Shown here: positions 1-10,840 of the stretch, piece by piece
Layout of the letters: each line of letters begins with the position of its first letter
Position numbering within the stretch: the first letter of the stretch is position 1
Assembly: GCA_963576475.1 (NCBI GenBank)
Contig: OY754970.1
Location: 30,719,780 to 30,783,779 of the forward strand
Source: Molanna angustata
Lineage: Eukaryota; Arthropoda; Insecta; Trichoptera; Molannidae
Length of the DNA: 64,000 nt
Direction of reading: 5' to 3'
Translations under genes and position numbers: made by a program
The notes under the pieces: generated by a model
What the model was told of the DNA's origin: nothing
Seen by the model: the letters and a program-made list of their open reading frames with translations, nothing else
Databases searched by the model: none

Positions 1-284
1 GAGTTTTGTTATCCTACACGATGCAACTTTTAGCGAGGAAAGTATTTAAGGACTAAGTGTTAAGTACCCGACGTTTTTAAACTTTAATTTTGTTGAAGAT
101 TTACTAATCCATTCTGATAACTTAACAATTTTCTCTCGTAGTATTACTATTTAATGTAGTATTAATGTTTTTTTTAATTATGTTATTTACCTTCTTGATG
201 TACTCTGTCAGGTTCCTCCGACGTTGGCTATCACCTGTGGGTAAATGCTTCTCTATCTCAGACATGAAAGGAATTTTGCAGACT
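1..284. other. AT-rich intergenic, nothing recognised
   Basis: No open frame with a family signature, tRNA-like promoter or clear repeat structure is visible here. The sequence leads directly into a degenerate LINE remnant on the minus strand. Confidence 0.4.
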
Positions 285-600
285 CCATACTCTACTTCAT
301 TGGGAACGTAATGAAGGTATTATTATTAATGACAGCTGTATGATACATGCTGGATAGTATCTTTAGGTTGTCCGAAGAGCACCCATCTCGGGCAGTATGC
401 AGCTCTCCGAAGGTCTGGATACCAGTCCAATCTAGAATGTTGCAAAGCCATGACATATTGTGTCTTCTTCTATACACCATCTCCTCCCTCCTCGATGATG
501 AGCTGCAGTCTTCTCGCCTCTGATTATGTGATCAAGTTACGAAATCATACTTTTTATCGTCGTCAGTATTCGCCCTTCTCAGGACCCAGGAATTGCTGAC
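285..600 (-). pseudogene. LINE ORF2 C-terminal remnant (RTE-like)
   Basis: Read on the minus strand, this segment encodes a run with the pattern RRRHNMSWLCNILDWTG followed by a short ELHTA stretch. It resembles the arginine-rich C-terminal tail (R..SWL.N..WTG) that follows the reverse transcriptase in insect RTE-like LINEs. Upstream on the same strand the similarity continues in other frames (LDHIIRGEK, then an arginine-rich patch), so at least one frameshift is present. No reverse transcriptase or endonuclease motif survives. The family assignment rests on motif resemblance only; a different LINE clade is possible. Confidence 0.4.
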
Positions 601-1276
601 CATATGATATGTCCATGGTATTCAACCCACATCAATTACAAAATATATTTTTAATTAAAAAAATATGCCTCTGCTGGTGTTGAAAAAAAGGATACGAAAG
701 AAGAAAATGGATGAACGATTGCAGGAGGATGACTTTACGAATTAATAATACAACCGTAGATACATCCGGTTTTGAGTGAATACTGTACCTAAATTTGAAC
801 AAACAATTTAAGTACTCGCTCAAACCGTCCATGAGTTTCTATATTATCAGGCTTTTCGGAGACGAATTAATTTACGTAAGAAGGATTGTCAGAGATTAAA
901 ATCAATTAGTGAACGGGTTTAATTTGAGGATAATGTGTAAACATGAACATATGAGAATTATAATATAAACCAATTTATCCATTATATAAAATATTGTCTG
1001 ACTAACTAAATATATTTCATGTTATTTATAAATTATTAACTTTCATATCTTTAAATAGCCTCATTCCAATCACAATCCTTCTTTAAAAGTCAATTAAATA
1101 TTAAAAAATAAGAATGCAAGATGTAACAAATGTTTAAATAAAATTTTACTTTTTACAAACAATGTTTTTTGTACAGGTTTTTTGTAAAGGGCTGACTTCC
1201 CCCACACCATTATCTTAATGAAAAAATACATTTTAGATATTTTAATCAGTATTTCATTTTTCATTTTCAGAGCATT

Positions 1277-1543
1277 GATCTTTTATTCCGACTTGAATCT
1301 TCCTGGGTTGTCCCCGACTTTTGGACTTCTCAATTTTTCACAGGACACGGAAATTTTAAGAGTAATCTTCACCGATTTAAAATTGCCTCCACTGCCTCAT
1401 GTCAGTTCTGTCAATATCCAGACCGAACTTCGGAATATATCCTGTGGGATTATTGCCACCCAATGGTGTCCTCTTATAGATCGGAGCTCCTCGTGGTTGT
1501 CCGTGGGCCTCTTCAGGTCCCATTGGTCACGCGGATTTTTTGA
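1277..1543 (+). pseudogene. R1/LOA-type LINE C-terminal zinc-binding domain remnant
   Basis: An 88-codon open stretch ends at a TGA at 1541 and has no start codon of its own. It encodes the pattern FFTGHGNFKSNLHRFKI, then CQFCQYPDRTSEYILWDYC. That is the hallmark tail of R1- and LOA-like non-LTR elements: a 'TGHG.F...LHRF' box followed by a Cys-Cys-(His)-Cys knuckle. Here the histidine position reads as tyrosine. In the living element this domain would help bind template RNA or target DNA. RT and RNase H domains are absent upstream, so this is a dead 3' fragment. It reads in a different frame from the longest ATG-initiated frame over the same bases (1218-1562), which I regard as spurious. Confidence 0.6.
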
Positions 1544-1734
1544 TCTCGAAGAACAATTATAAAGCCTTTAAGAAGTGTTATCATAGTTATGGTGCCTTAC
1601 TATTGTTAGATTCCCAGTAGGTTAATATTTTGCAGAAATCTTGATATTACCTCTGATGTTTCTTATTTAAAAAGATCTGAATTACACGAGTGTGAATCTT
1701 CCATTCATATTCGTCGATTGTTCCGAGATTGCTA

Positions 1735-1870
1735 ATCTAGAGGGCTCCATGAGCTATTTTTCGTGCTTTGCATTTTTCTTGTCGTTCACTTAGCGTTCTG
1801 TGAAGGGACCGTTTACAGTTCCCATATGCAGAACGGGTGGTGGTGAGAGTAGCGATATTTTATTCACGCC
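1735..1870 (+). repeat. SINE-like 5' module, family H, copy 1
   Basis: This stretch matches, on the plus strand, the reverse complement of segments at 7700-7830 and 48655-48765. The shared core is GCAGAACGGGTGGTGGTG, preceded by a run resembling GTTCTGTGAAGGG. At 7.6 kb the same module lies upstream of a tRNA-like promoter, so it probably belongs to a composite SINE-like repeat. Here the tRNA-like part is not visible. Confidence 0.45.
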
Positions 1871-2390
1871 TTGTTAATTTTTTTCACCAAGGTGCCAATT
1901 TCGTCATATTTTTATCCAACCTAGGTATTGCTAGGTAGGGAGAATAATATTATTAATATCGGTTGACTAACTGGTGAAGTATATTACCCACATATTGCCT
2001 TCTCGAGGAAATCTACAGGAAATATGAGGGATTTGTTAGGCATCCAATAAACTTGGGGCCCTAAACCATTTCACGGATTATATTATACATAGTAACACAA
2101 ACACTCTTGTGACGGGCGAAATTGATGCGAACCTTATCAAATGGCCGCACACCACACGTCCACACCCACATAGTATAATATATATTTATAATAAGTTACA
2201 ATGATAAAAATTTGGTAAGTTAACAATAAATATCGCAGGGTGCAATGAAGTGTTCATTATTATTATTAAATTTCCCATTGGAAATAAACCCTCCAGCGTA
2301 AAATATCTAGGTACCTTTATATATTATGCCCTAAGAAATTTAATTTTCCGATAAGCAGGTCGACTGTTTCACTGAATTAGTTGAAAAAGG
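1871..2390. other. Intergenic, nothing recognised
   Basis: AT-rich sequence with no ORF of recognised family, no tRNA-like promoter and no obvious terminal repeats. It ends where similarity to the CR1-like tail begins. Confidence 0.35.
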
Positions 2391-2392
2391 AA

Positions 2393-2920
2393 ACTGTCTC
2401 TATTGTACAATATTCTCTCGAATCCACAGTACCTAAAAACAAATTCACTTATTTATCCAATCATAGACTTCCACTCCGATCGGCTGAACGTACAACACTA
2501 TCCATAATACAGAATTTCTCAGCTCTTCGTTTAAAGTACAATCAGCAATATTATGGAATAGCCTTAGTCCAGATATTGCATCGTCTAACTCACTTTGTAT
2601 TTTCAATAAAAAACTTAAGGAGTATTTATCCCTGAACACCTGATCCCGATTTCCTCTTCTTGTCCTTAACCTATTTTTTTGCTATGAAGTTTTTTTTATT
2701 TATTTTTTTATTATAATAGTATCTTAGTGTTATGTATATATATTTTCTTTGTTTTCTTTTGATCTTATTCTTTTGTTGTTGTACATACACAATTTTGTCA
2801 TACTTTGTAATCTGGTTGGTTGGAAGAAATTGTCTTATAGCAATAAGCCCGCCAGTGTACAATATATTTGTTTATATTATGAACAGAAAGATGAATAAAT
2901 AAATAAATAAATACATAAAT
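2393..2920 (+). mobile_element. CR1/Jockey-like LINE, 5'-truncated 3' end (copy 1)
   Basis: This is the last part of a LINE ORF2 plus its 3' UTR. Decayed frames read as FTYLSNHRLPLRSAERTT, then a broken version of the C-terminal box ILWNSLSPDIASSNSL. The 3' UTR carries the family hallmark GTAATCTGGTTGGTTGGAAG, then GCAATAAGCCCGCCAGTGTA, and ends in an (AAAT)n tail. The better-preserved copy at 41602-42600 shows the same order without stops. Relative to that copy, this one has lost an 'NPNLPQYL' stretch and has frame breaks. 5' truncation with a short-repeat tail is standard for target-primed reverse transcription. Confidence 0.75.
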
Positions 2921-3380
2921 AAATTAATCAATTGATTAATTAATTAATATAAAGCAATAGTTCCACGGCTTCACCGATATAATTTGATAATAAATAAACC
3001 TGGTTCTTCTATAATATCCCAACTTTGTCTCTATTGCGATATTAAAAGTTTGTCAGTAAAAATATACAAGTGATATATAAATATACATAAAGTCTCAACT
3101 TAAATTGTCATATCAAGTGACAATCTATCGAATGATTGATTAAACCCGAAGGTCAAATATTCTTTGGCATATCATCAAAAGAGGGGGGTTTACTTTACAA
3201 ACTCTGTCTCTGCGAACTTAAGAATATGTACCTATATAAATCTTGTCTCTATAGAGGTTCATTATAGAATAATAAAGGCTGATTACGTATTAAGTACACA
3301 CATAATCGAGTACCTAATATTTATACGAACGTAGGTATATATTAGATGAGATAGCTTTTTAGCATTTTCGATTAAGATTT
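2921..3380. other. Intergenic with a fragment of fold-back family F
   Basis: About 2994-3060 resembles, in inverse orientation, the arm of the fold-back element at 43.3-43.7 kb (TATCCCAACTTTGTCTCTAT, then AAAGTTTGTCA). The rest is AT-rich sequence with no recognised content. Confidence 0.35.
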
Positions 3381-3384
3381 ATAA

Positions 3385-3597
3385 AGAGATTTCGTTTAAA
3401 AATCTTGTGACTCAATCGGTTAGATATCTGTTTGATTCCAGGCGGAGACACATTTTTTAATTGGCTTCAGTCTGGATCTGTAAGACGATAAAAATCTTAG
3501 TCTCCAGAATGTGGCAAATTTTTAAGCGGTGATTGAATGAATGTTAGACATAGTATGCATTACCCTGTTAGTTACCCGAGAAACAATACTAAATGAA
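3385..3597 (+). mobile_element. tRNA-derived SINE, family S, degenerate copy
   Basis: Diverged copy of the SINE at 51615-51826. It keeps GACTCAATCGGTTAGATATC (A-box region), a decayed B box (GATTCCAGGCGGAGACAC), the central CAGTCTGGATCTGTAAGACG block and the 3' block GTTAGTTACCCGAGAAACAAT. The bases between the A and B boxes are largely deleted, so pol III activity is unlikely. Confidence 0.6.
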
Positions 3598-3849
3598 TGT
3601 ATAAATAAATACACTAATTTTCGTACTGCAAGCTTTTAAATAATATCTTCGAAATAAAACCAGACCAACAGCAGCCGTATTAGGCTACATGAGAAATCAT
3701 GTGGATAAAGATGACGATAGAAATTCATATGGTGAAAATAATGGAACGGTGTCTCATTATTTAAATTTAGTATGAAATAAATTCACATACTCAACGATTT
3801 CACATCTGCGGGTTCGGATCTTGCCTCAACCAATTTCGTTCAATTACAA

Positions 3850-4805
3850 GCACAATGCTTTTTGATGGTTATATTCAATGTGCGATAGATGGGATAAGAA
3901 TAGAAATGGACCACAAAAGAGATATAAGAATTTATGAATTCATGGTAGATATGCTTAGATTTACAAACGACATCGCTCTGGTAGCGAATAGTGAAGAAGA
4001 ACTAAAAGAAACCTTAGAAACTATGGAGTTCATCATAAATGAAAACATTAAAATCATCAAGGAAAAAACAATAGTAGGTACTAACTGTAGGCAGGGATGA
4101 ACACCGAATGAATCTACCGATATCTGGAGTTTCGCTAAAGAATGCAAACAAAATATCTATCTAGGAAGCAGGATCATATTTATTTTTTATTTATCACACT
4201 ATATTTATAATGACAACAACAAGTAGATTACTGCTGCCCAACTAGGAAATCTTGTTCTAGGGCAAGCAGTTTACAATATTTATATTGACAATTATATGCA
4301 ATTATGAACCAGGTGATTTTTCCCGTTCCACACTGGAATGGCCATTCAAATAGAGAAGTAGGCAATCATATTAATAAAACGAATTTCGCCTTCAACAAAA
4401 AATCCAAGATTTTCGAGTCCAACAATATGGATCTTAAACTCCGAAAAGATCAATTAAAGACATATGAGTGGAGTATTTTGCTTAATGGTTGTGAGACATG
4501 GTACATTGGTGAAAGAGACCGTAAAAAAATGGAGGCTTTCGAGATATGGACCTATCGACGTATACTTGGCATATCTTGAAGGCACCATATTATGAATAAC
4601 AAGGTTCTCCAGAAAATAGAAGAAACCAAGCACAAAAAAGGCGTGCCAATTGGACAAGCTATGTGTTGCGGCACGAGGATATCCTACACATTATCTTGGA
4701 AGGAATGGTTTAGGGAACTACTAGAAGAGGGTATCTCCGCCATGAGTTCTTATCTGGAACAGTCGTGCCAGGACATGAAGTATACCTCCTACACAGAGTA
4801 GAAGA
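3850..4805 (+). pseudogene. RTE-like endonuclease-reverse transcriptase, 3' half, broken
   Basis: Pieces of a LINE reverse transcriptase occur in order on the plus strand. At 3855-4100 the frame encodes MVDMLRFTNDIALVANSEEE, which aligns with the 'RFADDIALIA' catalytic motif C of RTE-type RTs. The catalytic pair is damaged: FADD has become FTND. At 4430-4579 a second frame gives the thumb region LLNGCETWYIGERDRKKME and FEIWTYRRILGIS, matching the 'GCE.W......K.EAFE.W.YRR.L' block. A third, frame-shifted part at about 4590-4805 resembles the tail. The parts are separated by a roughly 200-bp AT-rich interruption (4101-4303). It is not functional. Confidence 0.65.
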
Positions 4806-5770
4806 GAGTCGCTGAAGACAACAAGATTGAAACCAATGAAGACAAGCATAGTCGTTTTTGCTTAGTTTATGGAATGTACGAGGATGTATGTATGTTTTCT
4901 TCTCACAGAGACATAATATCCATTCTTTTTTGTTAAAATAAAACATGATATTTTACCAGCATCCATTTGAAATGTGGAAATGGCTATAGATATGCTAAGA
5001 AAATTGATAGTATTGTTACAGTATTATTATATATAAACGTGTACGAGTGCAAATGGATAGTAGATAATAAACTGTAAAACCTCATATCAAAGCGGTCAAA
5101 TGAATGTTGGACAAATAGACCAGATATTGATGACATCTTCGGTGAGTAGGCTAATTTATGCCACGTGTTCACAGTAATATTGTCAATCTTTATTTATATA
5201 TGCGTTAGATGAGTACCTACCTATATTAAACATTGTATTACATATATTATGTACGTCATAACACGACCTTAGTCAATTACAGAGCCATTGATTCTTCAAC
5301 TGCAGTTCATTAGCTGAGGTCATCACTCAGATACATCCATTGACAATGGGAGAAATTACAGTTTTTTTATATTGATATCGTTATACGAATGATATGAGTA
5401 GCATTTGTGTAAAAATAGGAGATTATTCAAATGCAACTGAGAGGAGACTCGATAAACACCAAGTTTAAAATTTCTATGTTTCTTCATTTTTGTTTTTTTT
5501 TTGTTTGTCATAATTTTGCGCTTTTTTTCTCCATATCCGGTACCCATTTTCAAATTGTTATATTTTTTATGAGTTTATGTTTTTTTACCACTATTTCAAG
5601 TACCTAACCTAAAATTTCGTAACCTAACCTCAACCTTATATAATTGATAAGTAGATGTTGATTTATGTACATTAATCTTATCTAATATTGACACGAATAA
5701 CGATTTTTTACAAATAGGGGCTTACTTACTTATTTCTCCTTTGTTCTTCATTTCTTCTATTATTTTTTAT
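4806..5770. other. Intergenic, AT-rich, no gene seen
   Basis: No family-level ORF or RNA promoter. Around 5605-5637 the word CCTAACCT recurs in short imperfect form, reminiscent of insect TTAGG telomeric repeats, but it is far too short and irregular to be an interstitial telomere block. Confidence 0.35.
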
Positions 5771-5780
5771 TTGAAATAAT
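5771..5780. repeat. Target-site duplication, left (LINE at 5.8 kb)
   Basis: TTGAAATAAT occurs here and again at 6200-6209, exactly flanking the LINE fragment between them. A perfect 10-bp direct repeat at both ends is the expected footprint of target-primed insertion. Confidence 0.65.
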
Positions 5781-6199
5781 TATCATCATCATCATATGCT
5801 CGACAGCCCTAGGTGGGCCTTGGCTGAATCCAGGAGTCTCCTCCATTCCCGTCTATCCGTTGCCTTCGTTCTCCAGTTTCTAATATTTATTATGGATGCA
5901 TCGTCATCAACACTGTCCATCCATCGAGTCCTTGGTTTTCCTGATCTCCTTCGACATTGTGGCACAGAAAGTGTAAGGCGTTTTGTGGGGTTGTCGTCGT
6001 CCATTCAGATTATGTGACCAGCCCATCTTAAGCGCCCTATCTTGATGGAACTGATCACATCGGGCTCTTCATAGGTCTCGTATAGTTCCCTGTTGTATCG
6101 ACGACGCCAACCATTATTCTCTTTTATTGGCCCGTAGATCGTTATGCCGCTAAGGATCCTTCAGTTTGTTTAGTCATCACCCAGGTTTTGGAAGCTTAC
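5781..6199 (-). mobile_element. 5'-truncated LINE 3' end (RTE-like) with 10-bp TSD
   Basis: Read on the minus strand, this fragment encodes the C-terminal region of a LINE ORF2. In order: a 'YGPIKENNGWRRRYNRELYE' block, RLRWAGHII with one stop, DDDNPTKRLT, the arginine/proline-rich RRRSGKPRTRWMDSVDDD, then NWRTKATDRREWRRLL and AKAHLGLSS before a stop at about 5790. This matches the conserved tail 'RWAGH....P.KR.....GRP..RW...........DR..WR.......' of insect RTE-type elements. The 3' end is a (CAT/ATG)n microsatellite tail. Flanking TTGAAATAAT repeats show this 419-bp piece inserted as such, truncated during reverse transcription. Confidence 0.75.
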
Positions 6200-6209
6200 T
6201 TGAAATAAT
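6200..6209. repeat. Target-site duplication, right (LINE at 5.8 kb)
   Basis: Second copy of TTGAAATAAT; partner of 5771-5780. Confidence 0.65.
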
Positions 6210-7020
6210 GGTAGAAAGTATATTTTGTACAAAAATATTACACGATCAATTAAAGTATTGATTAAAAAACGTCGATTTTTATGTGTTTTCTTCATTTTTA
6301 TAATAAGTATTAAATGTTTTCACTTTGTTCGTCACAACAAAATAAGACAATATTTGACATAATTCAGCGCATATGAGAATATTTGAATTAATATTAAAAC
6401 CACATCTGATTATAATAGGTCAATGAACAACATTAATAACAAACGTTACGCTGTGTACACATAATGTACAAGTTTGATCTGTAATGAACGGCAGTCATTG
6501 GCATATATTATATTAAACCAATATACATAAAATCAATATCTACACATTACATGGCATGAATAAGACGATGAGCAGCCAATATTAATTTACTCCTTTCTGA
6601 TTTTGTATTCATCCTCACAACTGCGACATACACTAGATTATTCATAGAACCCGTACGATGCTGTATGCATTTCATTGTGTAAAATTGTATTACATTTTCC
6701 ATACATATAATGAAATTATATAGGACACGAGGAAGCTCCATGGATAATCCTTTACATAATATTAAATATATCCTCACCATCACAAGACCATTGCAGTTCT
6801 CTCGAGCAATTTGCACACAAAATATCTCAAATAGAACACGCTTTTTATTCAACTTCAAAGTAAATATACATAAACATTAAATTAAAATGCCTACTTGTTT
6901 AACGAGGATATGTTTTTATACAAAACGAATATATGAAATCGAAACAACGTCTGAATTATGGATTTTTTTTAACATAAATCTAGTTTTTAAATGAGTATTT
7001 GCCGACCGTCGTGGCACAGT
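6210..7020. other. Intergenic, AT-rich, nothing recognised
   Basis: Contains chance open frames on the minus strand (for example 6547-6858), but none shows a family motif, and base composition is that of the surroundings. Confidence 0.35.
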
Positions 7021-7095
7021 TTGTAAGCTGTTTGTAAGAAATTGCCATATAGCAATAAACTCGCCACTTGTTTATTGCATATGGCAATATCATTT
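7021..7095 (+). repeat. CR1-like 3' tail fragment forming a hairpin
   Basis: TAAGAAATTGCCATATAGCA plus TAAACTCGCC matches the CR1-like 3' UTR hallmark (AAGAAATTGCCTAATGGCAA, TAAGCCCGCC). Here it is followed by its near-perfect inverse: 7041-7060 pairs with 7070-7088 around the loop TCGCCACTT. The result is a 19-20 bp stem, unusual among the other copies of this tail. Confidence 0.5.
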
Positions 7096-7284
7096 TTTCT
7101 CTAAGTACAATTAGAAAAAATAATGGGTCCATACTGGAAGAGGTCCACATCAATAACAGAGATTCTACACTTTGTATCCAGAGAATACTCCGATTTTTTC
7201 GGATACATTTTATTTTTATTTTTTGGATTCTCGACAATGTATCAAGGAGAAAAAATTAAAGCCTCGAGAAGTCTGCTGCCAACT

Positions 7285-7400
7285 CCACGATTAGAGATAA
7301 AACACACCTTGCTGGAGACAGAGAGGCCTGGAGGAGCTTTGTGTGGAGTAGATCTGTTGAGGATCACGGCCCTCAGTTATGAAGAAAACGATGCTCAGAG
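7285..7400 (+). pseudogene. Possible LINE C-terminal fragment
   Basis: One frame reads KTHLAGDREAWRSFVWSRSV, resembling the 'DR..WR.LV....' end of RTE-like ORF2 proteins. The region is short, has stops soon after, and is followed by an (AG)n run at 7397-7420. Treat it as a weak call. Confidence 0.3.
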
Positions 7401-7611
7401 AGTGAGAGAGAGAGAGAAAGAGAGCAGTAATATATCCAATCAGGAATCATTGTGCACGATACACACTGTCAAGTTTATCAAGAATACTATCTATAATAAT
7501 AATAAACACTTCCTTGCACCCTACGCAAGTGGTGAGTATATTACCGTATGGAAATTTCTTTCAACTAAACTGTGATTCCGGCCCAGAGAAGTAGTATTTG
7601 TGTGAGAGATG

Positions 7612-7835
7612 AATTTAAATAAATTTCTCCTCTGCTGGGGATCGAACCCAGGACGCCCACACAAAAGCCAATCGGCTTACCAACTGTGATTTACGTATGT
7701 TCCTCCCCCACCACCACCCGTTCTGCTTATGGGGACTAATAACGGCCCCTTGCAAAACTCTGAAAGAACACATAAAGAACATACGAAGAGTCCGGAGAAC
7801 TCTAAAACCTTGCAGACACTGCACTTAATATGCGA
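7612..7835 (-). mobile_element. tRNA-derived SINE-like repeat (family H) with B box
   Basis: On the minus strand this repeat has the H module (inverse of CCACCACCCGTTCTGC, also at 1.8 and 48.7 kb). It continues into a tRNA-like segment, GTAAGCCGATTGGC, then CCTGGGTTCGATCCCCAGC, a good pol III B box inside a T-arm-like stem. The acceptor stem and anticodon arm of a real tRNA cannot be formed. The 3' end is A/T-rich. A tRNA-related SINE or a composite repeat fits best. Confidence 0.5.
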
Positions 7836-8610
7836 AAGAGAGCTAATCATGTGAAAACAACTGGCTCACTGCTCAGTGATAGTGAAGATAATAGTGCACC
7901 GAATTTGTGATTTGCGTATGTCAAAAATGTAACTTGCATTTAGAAAATAAATAATCAATTTCACTAAAATACTGTCGACTTTATGGCGCAAAAGTGTTCC
8001 AGAGGATCGCTGTATAAATTAAACTCCACCTCATTAACCCGACACCAAAGCAAACAGCCGACACCCAAAACCGTCGAAGCGATGAAAATATTTTGACTGT
8101 TAATTCTTACCCTCCTTATTAAATGGACCAAAATTGATAAATAAAGGGATACTTAAACAAAAATTACAACTTGATTAACACAAATTATAATCAACCGAGA
8201 ACTTTTAACCAACAAATCAAATACGAAGTGAAGACAAATTAACGTTTATTCTTAAACTAACACGAACCGTTAAAATTGCCCAATTTCGACACTTGGAAAC
8301 ATCGGGCGATTTTAACGCCACACACACACACACATCGGGCAATTAGTCGTAATATTGCAATATAAAATGGCTCCCATTGACATTTTTACAAATTCTATCA
8401 TAGATACGGTGCCATATTATAAGAAGCCTTCCATTTAGTCAATTGTTTCCAGAGTTTTTCCTCATATCTACGATGCCCGATATATAAATATTTGATGTCG
8501 ATGACAGTCCATAAGCGTGAATCACAATTTATTTATTTGTATAAATTTATCTACATACTAATATAATTTACAATACACATATTTATATAATACATAAATA
8601 ACAACAAATA
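7836..8610. other. Intergenic, short CA run, no gene
   Basis: Holds a short (CA)n run near 8318-8332 and otherwise unremarkable AT-rich DNA. No coding signature seen. Confidence 0.35.
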
Positions 8611-8612
8611 TA

Positions 8613-8740
8613 TGTAAATCGAATATTTTTTTAATTGCTTATACGTAAACATTAGAGTTTTTCCCTGTCGGGAGTCAAATGACTTTTTTTTGACAAACTT
8701 TTCAACATCTAATTAGAGACGATGTAATAAAAAAATATTT
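8613..8740 (+). repeat. Family F (fold-back element) partial copy
   Basis: The run TGTAAATCGAATATTT, then CCCTGTCGGGAGTCAAATGA, then a TTGACAAAC box is shared with 43313-43430, 59245-59465 and both arms at 59706-59917. Only the 5' part of the family is present and no inverted partner is found here. Confidence 0.5.
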
Positions 8741-9032
8741 ATAATAGGTTTATAAAATAAGAAAAAGCTAATATAAAACTGGTCAGCCAATTACAAGTGG
8801 CCACATCCTGCATTAAAAATTGGTATACTAATGTATAAGAAAATAAAAATATCTTAAATGAAAATTATATAAAAACGAACAGATACAACAAAGAAAAATA
8901 GTGAAAGATGTTAACGAAAGAAAACAAAAAGATAAACATTATTATAAAAGATACAATTAAGCATAAACAGATAAAAAAGAGAAACACTGTAGTTCGAAAA
9001 AAAAAATTAAAACAAAAAGCTAGTTTAATACG

Positions 9033-9215
9033 TTAATTTATAAGTGAGGAAAGTTTTCTTCTGAATGTCACCAGACTGTCAGCAAAACTATCTATGTCCT
9101 TATTAATATGTAAAGTATTATAAAATCTACACATCCGAGTAATGGGATTAAAAAAACTTGTGTTAATGTTGAAAAACTGTAATCTAAATAGTTCTGTGTT
9201 CGTTATACGAGAAAC
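9033..9215 (-). pseudogene. Jockey-like LINE ORF2 C-terminus
   Basis: On the minus strand an open stretch reads NTELFRLQFFNINTSFFNP, then ITRMCRFYNTLHINKDIDSF, then SLVTFRRKLSSLIN and a stop. This is the terminal 'F......T.F..P..RM...YN........DIF..S...F+..' box shared by many Jockey/CR1-group LINEs. Upstream RT sequence is missing, so this is a 5'-truncated remnant. The AT-rich 3' UTR continues leftwards to about 8750. Confidence 0.6.
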
Positions 9216-9227
9216 TGGAACTTAAAA

Positions 9228-9670
9228 AAAAAACAAATTTGAAATTTTGTATTTGTCAATATTTATACCATTTTTTAGCGTTCTAGCTTATATGGTTTTT
9301 GAGATATAATATAGAAAAATAAAGTAAATATTCAATAATTAATAACCCCTGACTGAAACATTATTTCAAAATTCAGAGTATAAGTTTTGTGGGCCTAAAA
9401 TTATCTATATATTCTGAAATTTTAGGCTCTATGCATTCAGCGGATCAGAACTTATAAGGGGAGACGGATACACACACACACAAACACACAAAATGGTCAA
9501 CATCAAATTCTGAATGCATCCATACACAATATAGAACATAATATATGCTACGAAGCCTCTAAGTCTGTTTTTGGCATGCAAAAAGTCCACTATACAAATT
9601 GTTCCTTCATACTTGGCTTAATACTGTCGATTCATTAAGAGAATTAAATTCTCTTAAACGAATTGACATT
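9228..9670 (+). repeat. Family A interspersed repeat, copy A1 (partial)
   Basis: Shares with the best copy (20614-21638) the ordered blocks ATTTGTCAATATTTATACCA, TAACCCCTGACTGAAACA, TTTTAGGCTC, GCGGATCAGAACTTATAAGG, a CA run, and the terminal hairpin around GAGAATTAAATTCTC. The 5' end is missing. Confidence 0.65.
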
Positions 9671-10017
9671 TGCATAAATTCACTGGAACAACGATTGGTG
9701 GACGAAGTATATCTTGCGGGACTTGAAGCCCTATTATAATTTGAATGCAAACGTTCCTTGTAAAATGTAAGCAATCTTGAAATTGTATAATTCAACCGAC
9801 ATCTTCACTCAAAACTTTACTAGAACGTCCTGAAGTAACTTTAAATTACTTTTTAATCTAAAAATGAAATAAAAAAAACACCATCAGCTAGCTAGAGCCC
9901 TCCCGCTGGCCTTAAGAGGGAAGTGGATTTACGTGCTAATGAGATGAGATGGACACAAATATTTCCTTGAATTTGCTGAGTATACAAAAAGTAGAATCGG
10001 CTACTTTTGCCTCAGTA

Positions 10018-10420
10018 TATTTTTATTTATTTATTTATTTAACTTTTTGTACATAATATAAACAAATATAATGCACACTGGCGGGCTTATTGCCATTAGG
10101 CAATTTATTCCAACCAATCAGATTACGGAGTGACATAATTTTACATGTACATCAACAAAAAATTAAAGCTACAAAAGAACAAATAAAATATACATAACAC
10201 AAAGATAAATAAAAAAAAACATCATAGCAAAAAAAAAGTATTGCGACGGAACAAGAAGAGTAAATCGAGATCAGGTGTTTAGAGATAAATATTATGTAGC
10301 AAAGGGAAGGAAGGAAAAGGAGAGGGATCAGGTTTTTTTCGGAGAGATATACCTACATTAGTCTTTTATTGAAAATGGAAAGCGAGTTTGACAAATTTAT
10401 ATCAGAACTTAAATTATCCA
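10018..10420 (-). mobile_element. CR1/Jockey-like LINE 3' end (copy 2)
   Basis: Inverse-oriented copy of the family ending in (AAAT)n. The minus strand carries a decayed 'SPDI..SNS..IF.KRL' coding end, the subfamily-specific stretch CCTGATCCCTCTCCTTTTCC, and the 3' UTR hallmark GGCAATAAGCCCGCCAGTGT followed by the tail. The same extra stretch occurs only in the copy at 19305-19755, so those two form a subfamily. Confidence 0.7.
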
Positions 10421-10627
10421 GTATAGTATCTGATTCCAAAACAAAATATACTGGAATCGATTTTTTCATTGTATTTTCAGCTTGGATTTGTTAGATGATC
10501 AATAATAAGTTTACCAAAGGTAGAAAAATACTATTGAGCGTGTGTTGAATTGATTTTAATAATACAGTAACATAAAAGTTAAAATGAAAAACTTTTAGAA
10601 AAAAATAACAAAAACAATTCTTGCAAA

Positions 10628-10840
10628 TTTTAGTTATATTCCTTAAGATTTAGATGCTCTATCGATCGCCCGGTGAATATCGCCACTGCCGAGCTTAATT
10701 TTAGTTATATTCCTTAAGATTTAGATGCTCTATCGATCGCCCGGTGAATATCGCCACTGCCGAGCTTAATTTTAGTTATATTCCTTAAGATTTAGATGCT
10801 CTATCGATCGCCCGGTGAATATCGCCACTGCCGAGCTTAA
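10628..10840. repeat. Perfect tandem triplication, 71-bp unit
   Basis: Three consecutive 71-bp units (starting 10628, 10699 and 10770) are identical base for base. Each begins TTTTAGTTATATTCC and contains CTATCGATCGCCCGG, then GCCACTGCCGAGC. The unit is much richer in GC than its surroundings. Complete identity points to very recent amplification, or to an assembly artefact. Confidence 0.85.

Noticed and set aside
5605..5640. Interstitial telomeric repeat (CCTAA)n
   Set aside because: Only a few imperfect CCTAAC words, too short for a telomere-derived block.
6547..6858. 103-codon minus-strand open frame as a host gene
   Set aside because: No recognisable domain, no codon-use contrast and no splice or promoter context.
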